Shown here: piece by piece, positions 46,688 through 55,128 of the stretch
Layout: every line of letters begins with the position of its first letter
Position numbering within the stretch: position 1 is the stretch's first letter
NCBI GenBank assembly: GCA_018700055.1
Contig: JABISL010000035.1
Span: 21,812-85,811, forward strand
Reading direction: 5' to 3'
Length of the DNA: 64,000 nucleotides
Origin: a bacterium
GTDB taxonomy: Bacteria; Margulisbacteria; Marinamargulisbacteria; UBA817; JABISL01
Notes under the pieces: model-generated
The model's input: only the letters and a program-made list of their open reading frames with translations
What the model was told of the DNA's origin: nothing
The model's database searches: none
Position numbers and translations under genes: made by a program

Positions 46688-48037
46688 TTATTCTTTGCCG
46701 CACCTTTCTTTTACACCGGAAGTTAATCCCTCTACAACCATAAACATAATATTCAAAGAAACAGCCCCCGCAAAAATACGCTCCATAAACCCTGGAGGTG
46801 GCTTTCCTTTAGAAAAAGACTCCACCGTTTTCTTAATGGCACGATCTAATGCCCCTCTCAGTTCTGGAAGCTTAATCAAGTCGCCACTCTTTCCTGTTTG
46901 TCCCATTACTGATTGTTGAGACTGTGTTATAGAATCAGTACGCCACAATTCCAGTGGGTTCGTACCTGCCAAAACGACTGAGGTTAAAGCCGTTCGTATC
47001 CCAAGCTCTACTACAGTCTTAAGCTCAGACGGCAACTTATTAAATAATTGAGACTTGCTCAAACAATCATCTTTAATAACCTTGTACGCCTCTCTAACGC
47101 AAGACGCTCCAAATAATGTAAGGGCATTACGTGAAGTAACTGTGACCTCTGTAGCCAAAGCAACCGATGGCTTAATCATCGTTTCTACTAATCCATAAGT
47201 ACGAGGCATCTTATTTGTAAAATTCGCTAGGTACAAAACATTTAGTGTATCTAACGGTGCCGCAAGAATAGATCCCCCTATAGCGCCAACACCATCGCCC
47301 ACCAAACGACCTAAAACAGTTAACTTGCCCGTTTTATCATCACAAAACAATCCATTTTTTTGGAGTGCGGATTTAGAACCTCCCATCGCAAGAACGGCCC
47401 CACTTCGCTGCGCTACTCGATAAGAACCTGTACTGCCAGCCAATTCACTCATACGCAATGGATTTTCTCGAGCTTTCCCAAACATTTCAGTCCATGTAAC
47501 AGATTCACCTTTCATAATTGATGCAACTTTTTTGGCATCAATAAAAGATGCAGGTACTTGCCCTACAAATGACCCTATAACAGGAATTGCTTTTTCATTT
47601 TTTTCCAAAAATAAATACAACGGGTCCATAACATAATTAGACTCCGAATTAATATCCCCCCCACCTGAAAACCTAACCCCCTCTCCATTAGCAGGGACTA
47701 CACTAACTGATTTCTTAACAACAGCCTGTTTAGCTGGCTCGAGCTGATTCAATTTACTCAACTCATACTCAGCGCTACCTAAGAGAATTATCTTTGTCGA
47801 TGTCCCATCAAACCCTACCGCCCCAGTCATAGAAAGTTCTTTTGAAGAGACCATGTGCCCCCCTTCGTCAGGAGTAGTATTAACAGGAACACTCAAAACG
47901 GCCTTAAACGCGCCTTTTGCAAATTCTTTTAACCTATCTCCAATGCCAACTGGGGGCGGCGTAGGCACAGGTAAGCCAGAAAAAGTGAGAATAGACGCCT
48001 TCCCGGCGACTGAAACAGGTGGGGGGAAATTTGACAT
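46688..48037 (-). CDS. Orphan protein with three-fold, mitochondrial-carrier-like C-terminal region
   Basis: 449 residues from ATG 48037 (GAGGT upstream). A Pro-rich, polar N-terminus of about 150 residues is followed by about 300 residues in three ~100-residue units. Each unit has a small-residue-rich helix ending in Pro: VGQVPASFIDAKK (P162), GAIGGSILAAPLDTLN (P261, D263) and LAGTNPLELWRTD (P361, E363, R366). An amphipathic stretch and a second hydrophobic helix follow in each. The third copy fits the carrier signature P-x-[DE]-x-x-[KR], the second partly, the first poorly. Fold assignment is inference; no family match can be checked here. GT2 converges on it. Confidence 0.5.
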   Translation of the reverse strand: MSNFPPPVSVAGKASILTFSGLPVPTPPPVGIGDRLKEFAKGAFKAVLSVPVNTTPDEGGHMVSSKELSMTGAVGFDGTSTKIILLGSAEYELSKLNQLEPAKQAVVKKSVSVVPANGEGVRFSGGGDINSESNYVMDPLYLFLEKNEKAIPVIGSFVGQVPASFIDAKKVASIMKGESVTWTEMFGKARENPLRMSELAGSTGSYRVAQRSGAVLAMGGSKSALQKNGLFCDDKTGKLTVLGRLVGDGVGAIGGSILAAPLDTLNVLYLANFTNKMPRTYGLVETMIKPSVALATEVTVTSRNALTLFGASCVREAYKVIKDDCLSKSQLFNKLPSELKTVVELGIRTALTSVVLAGTNPLELWRTDSITQSQQSVMGQTGKSGDLIKLPELRGALDRAIKKTVESFSKGKPPPGFMERIFAGAVSLNIMFMVVEGLTSGVKERCGKE

Positions 48038-48200
48038 AAAAAACCTCAATATTAATAATTTTTAGGGAAATTAATGAACATTTTACCATAAACCTTTAAA
48101 GTTTATAGCTATTCAAAAACTAAGTATATTAAGCAAACAGCCTTAAGAGACTATAAATTCTCCCCCCGACCTAATCTACAGAATAATAAAAAATAACGCT

Positions 48201-48506
48201 TTATTTAACGTACTTATAAAGAAGGTCAATTAGCTCATCATAAGCTTCTTCTTTTCTAGTCGTATTTGTCGCCATTAGTCCCGTCGAAATACTTGTTTCA
48301 AGATATTGTTGAATCATTGATTTGGCAGCCACACGAAGTGCTTCATGTGTTGCAGATATCTGCATCAATATATCTTCACTCGCTCGATCATCTTCAATCA
48401 TACGAGACAACCCTTCAACTCGACCTTTTATCCGTTTTAATTTATCGAGCAATTCATCTTTTTTTTGTCGTGTTAATGTGCCACGATTCATTGTCATTAT
48501 AGCCAT
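48201..48506 (-). CDS. CsoR/RcnR-family (DUF156) repressor lacking metal-ligand Cys
   Basis: 101 residues, all-helical DUF156 fold: LDKLKRIKGRVEGLSRMIEDDRASEDILMQISATHEALRVAAK is the family core. In CsoR and relatives a Cys follows the DDR motif and a His/Cys pair lies further on. Here those positions read Ser43, Tyr68 and Ser72, and the protein has no Cys at all. So it cannot be a canonical Cu(I) or persulfide sensor. GGAGG Shine-Dalgarno six nt before the ATG and a TATACT box upstream. It is divergent from the 311-codon orphan gene. Ligand and targets unknown. Confidence 0.8.
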   Translation of the reverse strand: MAIMTMNRGTLTRQKKDELLDKLKRIKGRVEGLSRMIEDDRASEDILMQISATHEALRVAAKSMIQQYLETSISTGLMATNTTRKEEAYDELIDLLYKYVK

Positions 48507-48600
48507 GAATATCCTCCAAAGTTAACTTGAGTAATCACTTACCCATAACTGAGTATACAATCATCCAATAGACAATTCCAAGAAAAATCATCGTAACCAC

Positions 48601-49536
48601 TTGCGTCTTTTTGAAGCACTACGCCGGTTTAATGAAATTTGGCCTACCCACAAAACGATAATAACTGGAAGATACAGAAAAAATGAAATAAAATTAGATG
48701 CTAAATCCCAATTTAGTTTCAACTTGGTCGTCCAAAAGGAAAATAGCTTGAATATTTCCCCCGCCAGATACAAACATAAACCACTTCAAACCAAAACGAA
48801 GTCTGTCTCGGAAGATTCTTCTTCTAAACAGAAGCCTATTGATGTGGATCCGGATGAAGTAAAAGATCAACCTCAAAACCAAACAATGCCATTATTGGAC
48901 AACGCCACATATGATGGCCCCATTTCCGAAAACCCTCTCACCAAAGAAGAGCTATTTACCCAATATGGGGCAGGAACTACTCGCCCAAGACGTTCAGTTC
49001 ATCACCATAGCACCGCTGTTCACGAAATTATGGAGCCACTCCCTGCAGTCATCAAGGCATTGAACTCCCTACTAAAAAAACTAAACACATCTTATAAACC
49101 CAATGAAATACAAGCCCGCCTCACTGGATTTAAAAAAGGGCTTCGAGAAACATTCGACGATTCAAAAATCGCACTCGGAATTGCTTTTATTGATATGTTA
49201 AAGAAAGAAATTCATCTTGCTGAGTCTCATATACAGGGTCCAACTGGGGACCACGCAGCACCCATATTACTCGAACTCACCGAAACCTTAACTCGATATA
49301 AACCTCTCGAATGGAAAGAACATGATTCGATCCCCTACCGATTCAAACATCACCTAACAAGACTAACAAACTTACTCATTTGGGTTCATTCAACTCACCC
49401 TGACAAAGAAACTATTCTAAAAGAAAAGCAGTTTGTAGAACTGGCGAAAACATTCATTAAAGTCACAATCGCTATCGCTCAATCTGACCCCGAAAAAGCG
49501 TCCAAAGTCATCACATTTATTCCAACTGACGTTTAA
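48601..49536 (+). CDS. Orphan helical protein (start uncertain)
   Basis: Up to 311 residues from TTG 48601; no ATG or good SD marks the start, and the frame stays open to 48553. The first 100 residues are basic and polar. The rest is mostly helical and soluble (HEIMEPLPAVIKALNSLLKK, EIHLAESHIQG, TRLTNLLIWVHSTHPD) with no membrane segment. No family recognised. It lies divergent from the CsoR-like gene and ahead of a second orphan. A plausible internal start is the ATG of MPLLDNATYDGP near residue 96. Confidence 0.5.
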   Translation: MRLFEALRRFNEIWPTHKTIITGRYRKNEIKLDAKSQFSFNLVVQKENSLNISPARYKHKPLQTKTKSVSEDSSSKQKPIDVDPDEVKDQPQNQTMPLLDNATYDGPISENPLTKEELFTQYGAGTTRPRRSVHHHSTAVHEIMEPLPAVIKALNSLLKKLNTSYKPNEIQARLTGFKKGLRETFDDSKIALGIAFIDMLKKEIHLAESHIQGPTGDHAAPILLELTETLTRYKPLEWKEHDSIPYRFKHHLTRLTNLLIWVHSTHPDKETILKEKQFVELAKTFIKVTIAIAQSDPEKASKVITFIPTDV

Positions 49537-49558
49537 TCCCGGGTACAAACGGGAATAA
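49533..49558 (+). other. Hairpin between two orphan genes
   Basis: TTAATCCCG (49533-49541) and CGGGAATAA (49550-49558) form a 9-bp stem with one mismatch around an 8-nt loop, spanning the stop of one gene and preceding the SD of the next. There is no T-tract, so it is not a typical terminator; it may be an mRNA processing or stability element. Confidence 0.3.
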
Positions 49559-49576
49559 CCCTAAGTGAGGAGTAAA

Positions 49577-50308
49577 ATGGGCAATTTACCACCAATGACC
49601 AATCACAATGTAGCCTCCAGCCTTATTAGAGGTGCCAACGACGTTACCTCCAGCATCAAAGCAGATGGAGATACAGCAGAACTCTCTTCCAAGACACGTG
49701 AAGCTATAGCAACACTCGCCAACCGCTGTCTACATACAGACGATCCAGCAAAGGCAATGGAAACAGCAATTAACCAATTATCAAATGAGCTTCCCAGGCC
49801 TGCAATGGACGAAATCAAAACAATTTTAACCCAATCCATTCAACACGCTCGACCTACAGATGTATTAGAGTCATTAGCAGATGTATTTGATGACCTCGCT
49901 CTAAGTGACAATACGCCAGCAGAACTAAAAGACCAATTAAAAGCACTAGCAGATTCAAGTATCAAAACAGCCAAAACACTAAAAAAAAACGCCCCTGATA
50001 CTCGCTCCCCTAAACAAATCGAAAATGCAAAACAGACTTTAACGGAGCTAATGAAAGAAGAGGCCGGCGAATTAGCCAAGCTTTTGAATAAAGGCACTGG
50101 AATACAATCAAAAGAAGACACGTCTAATCTAAAATTTGCACTCGGTGTCTTTATAATGTCTCTACTCCTAGTGGCACTTACAGGCTTAACTGGAGGCGCA
50201 TCACTACCCGCATTGGCCGCAATCGCTTCTAGCAGCACCTCAGCCACAATTGTTGGTGGTGGAACAGTCAGTACTGGCCTCTACAACTTTATGAACAAAA
50301 TGAACTAG
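49577..50308 (+). CDS. Orphan helical protein with C-terminal membrane hairpin
   Basis: About 243 residues from ATG 49577 (GAGGAG six nt upstream; the GTG at 49565 is inside the SD region). The N-terminal 190 residues are helical, Ala/Asp/Lys-rich and soluble. The C-terminus has two hydrophobic Gly/Ala/Ser-rich segments (FALGVFIMSLLLVALTGLTGG and LAAIASSSTSATIVGGGTVS) that could form a membrane hairpin. No family recognised. Likely co-transcribed with the preceding orphan. Confidence 0.6.
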   Translation: MGNLPPMTNHNVASSLIRGANDVTSSIKADGDTAELSSKTREAIATLANRCLHTDDPAKAMETAINQLSNELPRPAMDEIKTILTQSIQHARPTDVLESLADVFDDLALSDNTPAELKDQLKALADSSIKTAKTLKKNAPDTRSPKQIENAKQTLTELMKEEAGELAKLLNKGTGIQSKEDTSNLKFALGVFIMSLLLVALTGLTGGASLPALAAIASSSTSATIVGGGTVSTGLYNFMNKMN

Positions 50309-50345
50309 TATCATTCCATTTTTGACCAACGCTTATGAGTAGCCC

Positions 50346-50351
50346 TATAAT
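50346..50351 (+). promoter_or_regulatory. xth promoter (-35 and -10, near-leaderless)
   Basis: TTGACC (about 50322-50327) and TATAAT (50346-50351) are 18 nt apart and the -10 ends 9 nt before ATG 50361. It is one of the few promoters here with a clear -35. Confidence 0.55.
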
Positions 50352-50360
50352 AGTCGGACT

Positions 50361-51125
50361 ATGAAGATTATCTCTTGGAACGTCAATGGCATTCGAGCCT
50401 GTCATAAAAAAGGGTTCTCCGAATTCTTAGAAACTGAGGCCCCAGACGTCCTTTGCCTCCAAGAAACCAAAGCCAATGTAGAAGACCTGGATGAGCATAT
50501 CGTTCGCCCTTCTGGTTATCACAGTGCATGGTTCTCTGCTTCCAGTAAAAAAGGCTATAGCGGCGTAGCAATATTCACAAAAGATAAGCCTCAGAACATT
50601 GTGGAAGGCTTTGGAATTGAGAAATACGACCGTGAAGGACGCGTTTTAATGGCCGACTACGGTGATTTCGCAGTATTTTCAGTCTACTTCCCCAATGGAC
50701 AGATGAATGAAGATCGATTGATCTACAAACTAGACTTCTACAATGATTTTTTTGCGCACTGCAACGACCTTCGCGACCAAGGAAAACACCTCATAATCAC
50801 CGGTGACTACAATACAGCTCACCATCCCATTGACCTGGCCCGCCCTAAGGAAAACGAGTCTACATCTGGATTCATGCCTATCGAAAGAGAATGGATGGAT
50901 AAATTAGAACAACAAGGTTATGTCGACACTTTCCGAGAATTCAACAAAGATCCTGAAGAGTATTCTTGGTGGTCTTACAGAACTCGCGCTAGAGAACGAA
51001 ACGTCGGATGGCGTATAGACTACTGCTTTGTTGACCAAGCATTCTTACCCCAAGTAACCAATGCATTTATCCTTCAAGGGCAACATGGCTCCGATCATTG
51101 TCCTGTAGGTATCGAAATCAAGTAA
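50361..51125 (+). CDS. xth: Exodeoxyribonuclease III (AP endonuclease)
   Basis: 254 residues, EEP fold: MKIISWNVNGIRA, DVLCLQETKA, IITGDYNTAHHPIDLARP, NVGWRIDYCFVD and GSDHCPVGIEI, all catalytic or metal-site blocks. It nicks at abasic sites and degrades from 3' ends in base-excision repair. Its TAA is immediately followed by the ATG of nth, so two base-excision enzymes are made from one transcript. Confidence 0.95.
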   Translation: MKIISWNVNGIRACHKKGFSEFLETEAPDVLCLQETKANVEDLDEHIVRPSGYHSAWFSASSKKGYSGVAIFTKDKPQNIVEGFGIEKYDREGRVLMADYGDFAVFSVYFPNGQMNEDRLIYKLDFYNDFFAHCNDLRDQGKHLIITGDYNTAHHPIDLARPKENESTSGFMPIEREWMDKLEQQGYVDTFREFNKDPEEYSWWSYRTRARERNVGWRIDYCFVDQAFLPQVTNAFILQGQHGSDHCPVGIEIK

Positions 51126-51779
51126 ATGGCCCGAGAGTCCCTCAAAAAAAAGCAAGCCAGAGCCCAACTCGTCTTTGATACCCTCACCGAAAAATTTCCC
51201 AATGTGGGTACATTTCTCACTCACAACAACACATTTGAGTTACTTATCGCCGTTATTCTCTCTGCACAATGCACCGATGAGCGAGTTAACATGGTTACAC
51301 CCTCGTTATTTGCTAATTGGGCGACACCTGAAGCCCTTGGAAATGCACCTCTAGAAAACATCAAAAAAACGATCAAATCAATCAATTTCTTTAACAATAA
51401 AGCTATAAACATCCAAAAAAGTGCCAAAATCCTCCAAAAAGAATACGATTCTATAGTCCCTGATTCCCTCGATGAGTTAATCCAATTACCTGGCGTTGGA
51501 AGAAAGACCGCAAATGTCGTTCTCGGCCAAGCATTTGGACAACAGGGAATCACCGTAGATACTCACGTAAAGCGACTCTGTAATCGTCTCGGACTCACCA
51601 AGTATAAGGATGCCGTAAAAGCCGAGTTTGAGCTAATGAACGTATGGCCCAAAGACTCATGGACTGACTTCAGCTCAATTCTCATCCTTCAGGGACGCCA
51701 AGTCTGCAAGGCAATCAACCCTCAATGTGAGATTTGTGAGCTTACCAAAGAGTGTCCAAAGGTAGACCTTAAGCAGTAG
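51126..51779 (+). CDS. nth: Endonuclease III
   Basis: 217 residues. Helix-hairpin-helix LIQLPGVGRKTANVVLGQAFG followed by VDTHVKRLCNRLGL (catalytic Asp region), and a [4Fe-4S] motif C-x6-C-x2-C-x5-C at the end (VCKAINPQCEICELTKECP). It removes oxidised pyrimidines and cleaves AP sites. It starts directly on the xth stop and converges on mrp with an 11-nt overlap. Confidence 0.96.
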   Translation: MARESLKKKQARAQLVFDTLTEKFPNVGTFLTHNNTFELLIAVILSAQCTDERVNMVTPSLFANWATPEALGNAPLENIKKTIKSINFFNNKAINIQKSAKILQKEYDSIVPDSLDELIQLPGVGRKTANVVLGQAFGQQGITVDTHVKRLCNRLGLTKYKDAVKAEFELMNVWPKDSWTDFSSILILQGRQVCKAINPQCEICELTKECPKVDLKQ

Positions 51780-53106
51780 TTATCGGAACTAACAGTTCAA
51801 AAGGATAAAGCGAATGATGATCATCATCCCAATCGATTCCAACAGCGTAGTTTCCAACAGGGTAAATTGACTTCGGCTTAATATCCGCCGTAATGGAATC
51901 TGGCTTAAGAATTGCTTCGCCAGAAAATTCATCTACACAATGCGCACAACGACACGCCAAACGAACATCTCGAGGAACTCTTTCATGCAACACCCCATTT
52001 ACAGCCACTTGAATCTTATCCTGGTCATAAGAAACAGTCGGTGTAGTCTGAGTCTCAAATCGAATCCGACTCACTTCTCTAACTACCGACTTGGCTATTT
52101 CAGAAAACTGTTTAGATACAGGGGAGTCAGGCAATTCGACTACGATAGGCATTCCCTCGTCACAGAGCTGAGCAACCTCAGGAACCATTGGCAATCGAAA
52201 GTCGTAATTAAACCCAAATTGCTCATTCAACTGACGCTGAGCGCCCTCGCCAAATATCTTGTGCTCTTTATCACAGCCATCACATAGGAAGTACGCCATG
52301 TTCTCTACAACACCAATTGTAGGCACTTGAACCTGATCAAACATTTGAATTCCCTTAACCACATCCACAAAACTAATTGCCTGAGGAGTTGTTACAATCA
52401 AAGCCGCGTCCATCGGAACCATTTGACTTAAAGTAAGCTGAATATCACCCGTTCCAGGCGGCATATCAATAATTAGGTAATCCAACTCGCCCCAATGTGT
52501 CCCACCAAGCAGTTGCTGAATTACCTGAGACACCATAGGCCCCCGCATAACTGCAGGTCCTTCTTGCCCAGTTTCATTCTGTACAAATCCAAATGACATT
52601 AGCTTAACGCCACCCTGCTCTAAAGGTCGAATCATATCACCGTCCATAATCGGCTTAGTCTCTGGAACAGCCACCATCGTCGGCAAGCTTGGTCCATAGA
52701 CGTCAGCATCAAAAAGCCCGACCTTCGCCCCCATTGCAGCGATAGAGTACGCTAAATTAACTGCAACAGTTGATTTACCAACCCCCCCCTTACAACTAGA
52801 AACAGCGACAATCGTCGCTACTTTGGCCAATCCAGGAAACGAATGAGCCTTTGGCGCCTGAGACTGAGCCGTCATTGTTATATCGACACTCTTCACCCAA
52901 TCCAAAGCCAAGACAGCCTCTTCAGCTTCTTTTCTGAACTGCTCCTTTATTGGGCAAGCAGGCGTTGTAAGCTCAATATCAAAGGTTACCGATCCCTCGT
53001 CCGTACACTCGATTTTTTTGACAAAACCAAGAGACACAATATCTTGTTTAAGATCAGGGTCTATAATATGCGATAACGCATCCAAAATTATTTGCTGTTT
53101 AGACAT
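51769..53106 (-). CDS. Mrp/NBP35-type Fe-S carrier ATPase with MIP18 and DUF971 domains
   Basis: 445 residues in three parts. A MIP18/DUF59 domain occupies residues 1-75. The P-loop ATPase has a deviant Walker A SSCKGGVGKSTVAVN at about 103-117, the IIDMPPGTGDIQLTL block and the cluster-binding CDGCDKE pair. A C-terminal DUF971 domain (about 355-440) contains RLACRCAHCVDEFSGE. It carries Fe-S clusters to apo-proteins and complements the suf operon. TACAAT (53120-53115, minus strand) lies 8 nt before the ATG, a leaderless candidate. Confidence 0.9.
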   Translation of the reverse strand: MSKQQIILDALSHIIDPDLKQDIVSLGFVKKIECTDEGSVTFDIELTTPACPIKEQFRKEAEEAVLALDWVKSVDITMTAQSQAPKAHSFPGLAKVATIVAVSSCKGGVGKSTVAVNLAYSIAAMGAKVGLFDADVYGPSLPTMVAVPETKPIMDGDMIRPLEQGGVKLMSFGFVQNETGQEGPAVMRGPMVSQVIQQLLGGTHWGELDYLIIDMPPGTGDIQLTLSQMVPMDAALIVTTPQAISFVDVVKGIQMFDQVQVPTIGVVENMAYFLCDGCDKEHKIFGEGAQRQLNEQFGFNYDFRLPMVPEVAQLCDEGMPIVVELPDSPVSKQFSEIAKSVVREVSRIRFETQTTPTVSYDQDKIQVAVNGVLHERVPRDVRLACRCAHCVDEFSGEAILKPDSITADIKPKSIYPVGNYAVGIDWDDDHHSLYPFELLVPITTA

Positions 53107-53153
53107 CGAGAGGTATTGTACCTGGAGACGCTCTCCACAAGCAAGATCTTGTT

Positions 53154-53426
53154 CTAAAGAACTTTATTGAATATAGGTGAGAATGAAGAACTCACATATT
53201 TTAAACGCCGCTGCTTAAAGCTAAGTGAGGCATTTGATAGTGATTTAGAGCGCTCGATAAGATGGAGTGGCTGCTGATGATCTGTTCCAAATATATAATG
53301 CGTTCCCAATTTAGACTCAGTAACCTGCATATGGTTAAACGTCGCAACGGTACCAATACCTAAAACAACTACACTAAGCCCAACTAGAACGCCATTTATA
53401 AAGCTTTCAATTGATTTTGATCCCAT
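53154..53426 (-). CDS. Small orphan protein with one membrane segment
   Basis: 90 residues: one hydrophobic segment (VLVGLSVVVLGIGTVATF, about 13-30), then a basic, Ser-rich tail. GGTGG lies before the ATG. It lies between mrp and the candidate replication origin. No family recognised, and coding status rests on the SD, the membrane segment and the open frame. Confidence 0.45.
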   Translation of the reverse strand: MGSKSIESFINGVLVGLSVVVLGIGTVATFNHMQVTESKLGTHYIFGTDHQQPLHLIERSKSLSNASLSFKQRRLKYVSSSFSPIFNKVL

Positions 53427-54325
53427 TACTACTCACCACCTATCACATAATTACTTAGATACTCTATATGAGGCATCCATCTCAAAATTTCCATAATAAG
53501 CATAATAGTCCCCTCCTGCTTAAATACTTAACGTATTACTAGTTAATGAAATTTCAATTAAATTTAACACACCCTCAGAAATGAGTCTAAGAAAAACAGC
53601 AAGTACTAGTCTCATATGTAAAACACACAACAACCACCACAAAACCGCCTCCAATCCACAAAAAAAACCTATTTCACCCCTGTGGACAACACTATTTATC
53701 CACAGAAACAACCACCTAATGATCCACATAATTATCACCACATTTCCCCACACAGCCCCCTGTGGACAAGTATGATTTTTCCAAAAAAATCAAAAAATAG
53801 GTGATACAAATCCACTTTAGGGTGACAATTAGAAAAAGAGGTCTTTTAGGCACAATAATCGGATAGGTAGACGATTACAAAATAACGTCATTCATAAAGC
53901 TCATAGACAGAAACACCGTTCCAAAGAGGGGGCAACACACATCTGATATATCGATATATTTTAATTAATACTGACATCAAAAACAAGCAAGCTATCAACA
54001 GCCTGTCACTTGTGGATAAGTCAATTAACAAAGACTGATTCACCAAACCCCCCCGCCCTATTTAACAATAAGAGCAAATCTATTTGTCTTAGATAAAAAT
54101 CAATAACAAATTTAAAAAAACAGATTGATCAAACCCTCTCACCCCCCTCTTAAAATGAAACCTATTTTCAATTCGATCAACCAGGCTTACCCAAAACTCA
54201 ATCTAATACACCAAAAACACACCAAACACATCAAAACGATGACTATCTAGCGAAATCCACAAACAAAAAAGAGGCCAAATACGCAATTAAACGTCGATTT
54301 TAAAGCAAAAACAAGGATATACCAG
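53427..54325. other. Gene-free AT-rich region with DnaA boxes: candidate replication origin
   Basis: About 900 nt without a convincing gene. Perfect TTATCCACA boxes lie at 53696-53704 (+) and 54011-54019 (-). One-mismatch boxes are TTGTCCACA at 53681-53689 (-) and 53761-53769 (-) and TGATCCACA at 53720-53728 (+). Weaker boxes are at 53652-53660, 53744-53752 and 54253-54261. Five of the boxes fall within 110 nt. An A/T-only-leaning stretch around 53945-53975 could be the unwinding element. The rest (54020-54325) is A-rich with no other feature seen. No dnaA or dnaN is in the window. Confidence 0.6.
53681..53769. promoter_or_regulatory. Cluster of DnaA boxes
   Basis: Within 89 nt are four boxes at 53681 (-), 53696 (+), 53720 (+) and 53761 (-), in alternating orientation. 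The TTATNCACA consensus is known from DnaA; one is perfect and three have one mismatch. Confidence 0.65.
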
Positions 54326-54997
54326 CTATTTTGATATAGTTTCGAGCATTTTATCAGACATACTCTTCAACGCTTCTAAGTAAGGACTATCCGTATCCCC
54401 ACTCAACTTAAGCATTTGCTTAGAATTAGGATCAAAAAGCGTCTCGGTACGCACAAATGAAGACTCCCACTTAAGACTTCTCCTCATTCCTTCGTGGCTA
54501 ACAAGGAGCAACTCCCCCTCCAACTTAACCTTTAGCAGAAGTGGATCACCTGTAATCCACGCAATAGGAGACTCTGTATAAGGCGCTTCTATAAATACAA
54601 ATTCCATAACCCCCAGCACGTCTACACCCAAACCATCCGTCAAAATCAACGAATCAACCTGATGATCCAAAGAAAAGAGCCGATAACCAGGCAACAACAT
54701 CACTCCTGAAGCATTGTTCGACTCTGGAAGCTGCCAATAGACCGGCTTATCAGTAATAGTCTCTCTATTTAAGAATCCGTAAGGGGTATTCTCATTCAAA
54801 AGACCTACCACCGACTCAGTATATCGATGCAAGGCAGGAAGAGACTCAGGCGCCATACCTTTGTCAGATTGAAGCCTAACACCCACCTGGATGATGGCAA
54901 CTTGATCTCCAGGACTCAAATCAAATTCAGCCAGATCAGCCTGACATCCCCCCAAAAGAAGGACTATCGCTAACAATATAGATACCCTTGCTCCCAT
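54326..54997 (-). CDS. Orphan lipoprotein
   Basis: 223 residues. A signal peptide ends in the lipobox LLLGGC (Cys about 18), so the product is lipid-anchored. The mature part is acidic and beta-rich (LSPGDQVAIIQVGVRL, VDSLILTDGLGVDVLGVMEFVFIEAPY, LLLKVKLEGELLLVSHEG). The layout loosely resembles penicillin-binding-protein activator or lipoprotein families that assemble a beta sandwich. No family recognised with confidence. It borders the candidate origin. Confidence 0.6.
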   Translation of the reverse strand: MGARVSILLAIVLLLGGCQADLAEFDLSPGDQVAIIQVGVRLQSDKGMAPESLPALHRYTESVVGLLNENTPYGFLNRETITDKPVYWQLPESNNASGVMLLPGYRLFSLDHQVDSLILTDGLGVDVLGVMEFVFIEAPYTESPIAWITGDPLLLKVKLEGELLLVSHEGMRRSLKWESSFVRTETLFDPNSKQMLKLSGDTDSPYLEALKSMSDKMLETISK

Positions 54998-55128
54998 CTC
55001 TATATGCTACTGCGATCACTACTTAGTGACAATCCTTATCACCTCTAAATATATACAAAAAAGAAATCAAGAACCTCCACGCACACTTTATGGATAGCAG
55101 GATATCCATATGGATAGATATTTACTAA

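Noticed and set aside
53520..53753. Minus-strand 77-codon Trp-rich frame
   Set aside because: It runs through the DnaA box cluster; composition follows the TGG/CCA of the boxes and there is no SD or -10 before it.
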